Shown here piece after piece: positions 61,740 through 64,000 of a stretch of DNA of 64,000 bases (positions within the stretch are counted from its first letter, which is position 1; the number at the start of each line of letters is the position of its first letter). Made by a program: the position numbers and the translations under genes. This stretch comes from Phycisphaeraceae bacterium D3-23 (lineage in GTDB: Bacteria > Planctomycetota > Phycisphaerae > Phycisphaerales > Phycisphaeraceae), in assembly GCA_039555135.1 (NCBI GenBank), contig CP114179.1, positions 4,154,001 through 4,218,000 on the forward strand, in the 5' to 3' direction. Under the pieces are notes generated by a model. The model did no database searches and was not told the DNA's origin. It saw nothing but the letters and a program-made list of their open reading frames with translations.

Positions 61740-63050
61740 ATGCCACGCGACACCCAAATGAAACGCGCCGTGTTGTTGATCCTGCTCAGCTTCACATGCT
61801 GGGCGGTGCTGGTATCGCCCGCACGGGCCGAGACACCGCCCGAGGACAAGGTCATCCGCCTGACGATCACGCTCCAGTCGGGGCAGGTCGTGACCGGCAC
61901 GATCACCGAATACGACGAGATCGGCTTTACGCTCACCGCGCCCAACGAAAACGCGGACGGCCCGGCCGACCACCGGCTGATGTGGACCGCGATCCCGGTC
62001 GACGCGTTTGACCGCTACTGGCGCTTCTACGAATCCCCCGAGGGCGACGGTGAAGCGCTGCTCCGGCTGGGCATCCTGCTGTCGCGCCACCGCAACGGGG
62101 CGCGGCTGTCGGGCGCTGCGTTCGACGAGGCGCTGCAAGCCGACGCGTCGCTGGCGGAACAGATTGAGCAGGCCCGCCGGGGCGAAGCGCCGGGCGAGGG
62201 GCCGCGTTTCGTCGGCATCGCCGACCCGACGATGTGGGGCGAACTCGACGACGAGCTCATGGGCCAGAGCGTCGAGCAACTCCGCGCGTTCTGTAGCCGG
62301 ACACAGGAGCAGCTGGAGCTCGACTTGAGTTTGTACGAATCACCGCGCTTCATGATCTGCACCGACCTCGATGCCGAGCAGGTCGAGCGGTGGGGCGAGA
62401 AACTCAGCGAGACCTACCGCGCCTGCGCCGAGCTCTTGGGCGAAGACCCGGACGGCAACCTCTTCCGCGGCAGGTGTCTCATCATGGTGTTCGGAGAACG
62501 CGCGGACTACCTGCGGTTTCAGCAGGTCATGCACGACACGGATGCCTTCCACGCCGGCGGGCTTTGCCACGGGTTCGGCAACGGCTTTGTGCATATCGCC
62601 GTGACGCGTCGGCCCTCGCAGCGCGAGACGTCGCACGTCATCATGCACGAAGTCGTCCACGGCTTCCTGCACCGCTACCGCTCGCCGGTGCATATCCCGG
62701 CCTGGGTCAACGAGGGGCTCGCCGAGTACATCGCGCATATGGTCGAGCCGCCGACGGGGGCCGGGCTTTACCGCCGGGCGCTACTGCGTCTGGAGGGCGA
62801 GCAGGGGCTTGGCGACGACTTTTTCGAGGGCGAGGACTTGCAGGCGTGGCAGTACGACGTGGCCGGGGCGTTGACGCAGTACATGCTCGAACGCAGCGTC
62901 GATCGGTACGCGGTCTTGATCGATGGGATCAAGGACGGCTCGCCCTGGGGCGAAGCGCTTGAGGAGGCCTACCGCATGGAGCACCGTCGGCTGGCGATGC
63001 GGTTCAAGCGTCGGCTTGACCAGGAACTCAACCGGCAGCTCGACCCGTAG
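61740..63050 (+). CDS. Secreted HExxH metallopeptidase-like protein
   Basis: 436 residues from the ATG at 61740; an ATG at 61758 is possible. A signal peptide ends at SPARA. After a beta-rich N-terminal region, the C-terminal half has MHEVVHGFLH (HExxH) and, 19 residues on, WVNEGLAEYIAHM, the gluzincin-like zinc ligand Glu. This is the layout of DUF1570-type proteins common in planctomycetes. Proteolytic activity is inferred from the motif only. Confidence 0.8.
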   Translation: MPRDTQMKRAVLLILLSFTCWAVLVSPARAETPPEDKVIRLTITLQSGQVVTGTITEYDEIGFTLTAPNENADGPADHRLMWTAIPVDAFDRYWRFYESPEGDGEALLRLGILLSRHRNGARLSGAAFDEALQADASLAEQIEQARRGEAPGEGPRFVGIADPTMWGELDDELMGQSVEQLRAFCSRTQEQLELDLSLYESPRFMICTDLDAEQVERWGEKLSETYRACAELLGEDPDGNLFRGRCLIMVFGERADYLRFQQVMHDTDAFHAGGLCHGFGNGFVHIAVTRRPSQRETSHVIMHEVVHGFLHRYRSPVHIPAWVNEGLAEYIAHMVEPPTGAGLYRRALLRLEGEQGLGDDFFEGEDLQAWQYDVAGALTQYMLERSVDRYAVLIDGIKDGSPWGEALEEAYRMEHRRLAMRFKRRLDQELNRQLDP

Positions 63051-63056
63051 CCCGGC

Positions 63057-63062
63057 TATCAT
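63057..63062 (+). promoter_or_regulatory. -10 element of coaE, leaderless
   Basis: TATCAT ends 6 bases before the ATG at 63069 and lies just after the stop of the previous gene. Confidence 0.5.
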
Positions 63063-63068
63063 GCGTTG

Positions 63069-63728
63069 ATGGCTCGGCGAGGTGGACAACCTGAAAAACG
63101 ACTCCCGGTGATCGGCCTGCTCGGCGCGCCGGGCTCGGGCAAGAGTACGGTCGCGCGGATGTTTGAGAGCGAACACTGCGAAGTGATTGATGCCGATCAG
63201 TTAGCGCGCGAGGCCTTGGATGACCATGAAATCCGAGACACATTGGTCGCGTGGTGGGGGAGTCGGGTCGCTTCGGGCGGGCAGATCGACCGGAAGGTCA
63301 TTGGGGAGATTGTCTTTGCCGATCCGAAGCAACGTCGTCGACTCGAAGGCCTGATCCATCCCTACGTGAATCGGCGGCGTGAAGAACTCCACGGTCAAAT
63401 TTTGAGTGATTGGCCCGAGCCGGTGTTTGCCATCGTCGAGGACTGCCCGCTGCTGCTCGAAGCCGGGCTTGATGGGGGCTGCGACTACCTGGTCTATATC
63501 GATTGTCCGCTGGAATTACGGCAGCAGCGGGTATTGGAGTCGCGGGGCTGGTCGGCCGATGTATTGGCGGCACGCGAGGCCGCGCAGTGGCCACTTGACA
63601 CCAAGCGGGCCCGGGCGGACTATACTGTTTCAAGCGTTGGCGACAGATTGGCGATCCAGGCCCAGGTCGACAGCGTACTCACCGATATCCGACAGTCTTT
63701 TGCCCGGGTGCGTGCGTCCGGGCGCTGA
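63069..63728 (+). CDS. coaE: Dephospho-CoA kinase
   Basis: 219 residues from the ATG at 63069. P-loop GLLGAPGSGKSTVARMF near residue 18, the DADQLAREAL motif, then LIHPYVNRRR, EDCPLLLEAGLD and YIDCPLELRQQRV. It adds the 3' phosphate in the last step of CoA synthesis. It is followed by the probable rho gene, a pairing seen in planctomycetes. Confidence 0.93.
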   Translation: MARRGGQPEKRLPVIGLLGAPGSGKSTVARMFESEHCEVIDADQLAREALDDHEIRDTLVAWWGSRVASGGQIDRKVIGEIVFADPKQRRRLEGLIHPYVNRRREELHGQILSDWPEPVFAIVEDCPLLLEAGLDGGCDYLVYIDCPLELRQQRVLESRGWSADVLAAREAAQWPLDTKRARADYTVSSVGDRLAIQAQVDSVLTDIRQSFARVRASGR

Positions 63729-63779
63729 GCGGTTCCGGTCATCCCTTTGGCTCGCAGGCCAACCCTTTTATTAGACCAT

Positions 63780-63894
63780 CCGTTTCCTTTGACGCGCTTC
63801 TTGCGCACCCCCTCCACGTTTTCCCCCACCCCATCCTGCACGCGATCGGCCCCTCCGGCCCCCGCGCTGCACGGCCGATCCGGAGATTCACACC
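63780..63894 (+). promoter_or_regulatory. C-rich leader of the last gene
   Basis: This leader is rich in C and poor in G over 63800-63840 (accccctcc, cccccacccc), the composition of Rho-utilisation (rut) sites. TTTGAC at 63788 could be a -35. GATCGGCC (63844-63851) and GGCCGATC (63873-63880) can pair just before the CGGAG ribosome-binding site. Confidence 0.4.
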
Positions 63895-64000
63895 ATGGCT
63901 GCAAAGTCACCCCGTAAGAAAAAAACTACTAAGAAATCCACCAAGAAGACCGCCGACAGTACGGCCGTCGAAGAACAGGATGCGCCCCACGACCCGCAGA
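63895..64000 (+). CDS. Lysine-rich N-terminus, probably transcription termination factor Rho
   Basis: 35 codons are visible before the window ends. The protein begins MAAKSPRKKKTTKKST, a basic tail, then turns acidic (EEQDAPHDP). Extended basic/disordered N-termini are typical of planctomycete and actinobacterial Rho, and coaE-rho adjacency is common in planctomycetes. The C-rich leader also fits Rho autoregulation. Other basic proteins (histone-like, topoisomerase tail) remain possible. CGGAG is 10 bases before the ATG. Confidence 0.55.
   Translation, partial: MAAKSPRKKKTTKKSTKKTADSTAVEEQDAPHDPQ

Overview
The window is a high-GC bacterial chromosome segment with about 57 protein genes, one SAM-I riboswitch and no rRNA or tRNA gene that I can see. 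The gene set (LPS heptose genes, a FliM, a pilB-pilT-pilB-pilC cluster, several planctomycete-looking secreted proteins of unknown function, divergent GyrA and S12) suggests a Gram-negative-type member of the Planctomycetota, probably class Phycisphaerae. That placement is an inference from protein appearance, not from a search.

Layout. 1-3.2 kb: rpoZ (partial) divergent from pheT, then a convergent ComF-type gene. 3.2-12 kb: a dihydroorotate-dehydrogenase-like gene coupled to a pectate lyase, a lipoprotein, fliM, a DsbD-like reductase, a RidA protein and a coiled-coil membrane protein. 12-18.7 kb: lipid A acyltransferase, pyrB, gmk, and an LPS-core run (GmhB-like phosphatase, GT9 heptosyltransferase, GT4). 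18.8-19.9 kb: rpsL and rpsG with a terminator. 20-24.8 kb: a SAM-I riboswitch followed by a threonine-synthase homologue, a ThiS/MoaD-like sulfur carrier, a NIL-domain protein, a ThiF/MoeB-type E1 and a cysteine desulfurase. This reads as a sulfur-carrier-dependent homocysteine/methionine operon and is the most interesting system here. 24.9-27.6 kb: a Gcw_chp-like outer-membrane protein behind a sigma-54 promoter, and a KAP-like membrane ATPase. 27.6-35.5 kb: a frameshifted trpE, a receiver-domain protein, two conserved exported proteins, a STAS protein and gyrA. 35.6-39.4 kb: a large transsulfuration-family PLP enzyme, a nitroreductase and ychF.

39.4-49 kb is a compact aromatic amino acid degradation island: phenylalanine hydroxylase, HPPD, homogentisate dioxygenase, FAH-type hydrolase, acetoacetate CoA-transferase and HMG-CoA lyase, plus tryptophan 2,3-dioxygenase and a kynureninase-like enzyme. 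49-55 kb: a DegT aminotransferase, a repeat-rich exported protein, hisC-hisB, a zinc-ribbon membrane protein and a HIT protein. 55-61.5 kb: type IV pilus/type II secretion motor genes. 61.7-64 kb: a secreted HExxH protein, coaE, and the start of a lysine-rich protein that is probably Rho.

A recurring theme is a -10-like hexamer ending 6-9 bases before the start codon (pheT, comF, pyrD-like, ridA, pyrB, gmhB, hisC, HIT, coaE and others), which predicts widespread leaderless mRNAs. Several families of short inverted repeats sit between genes.
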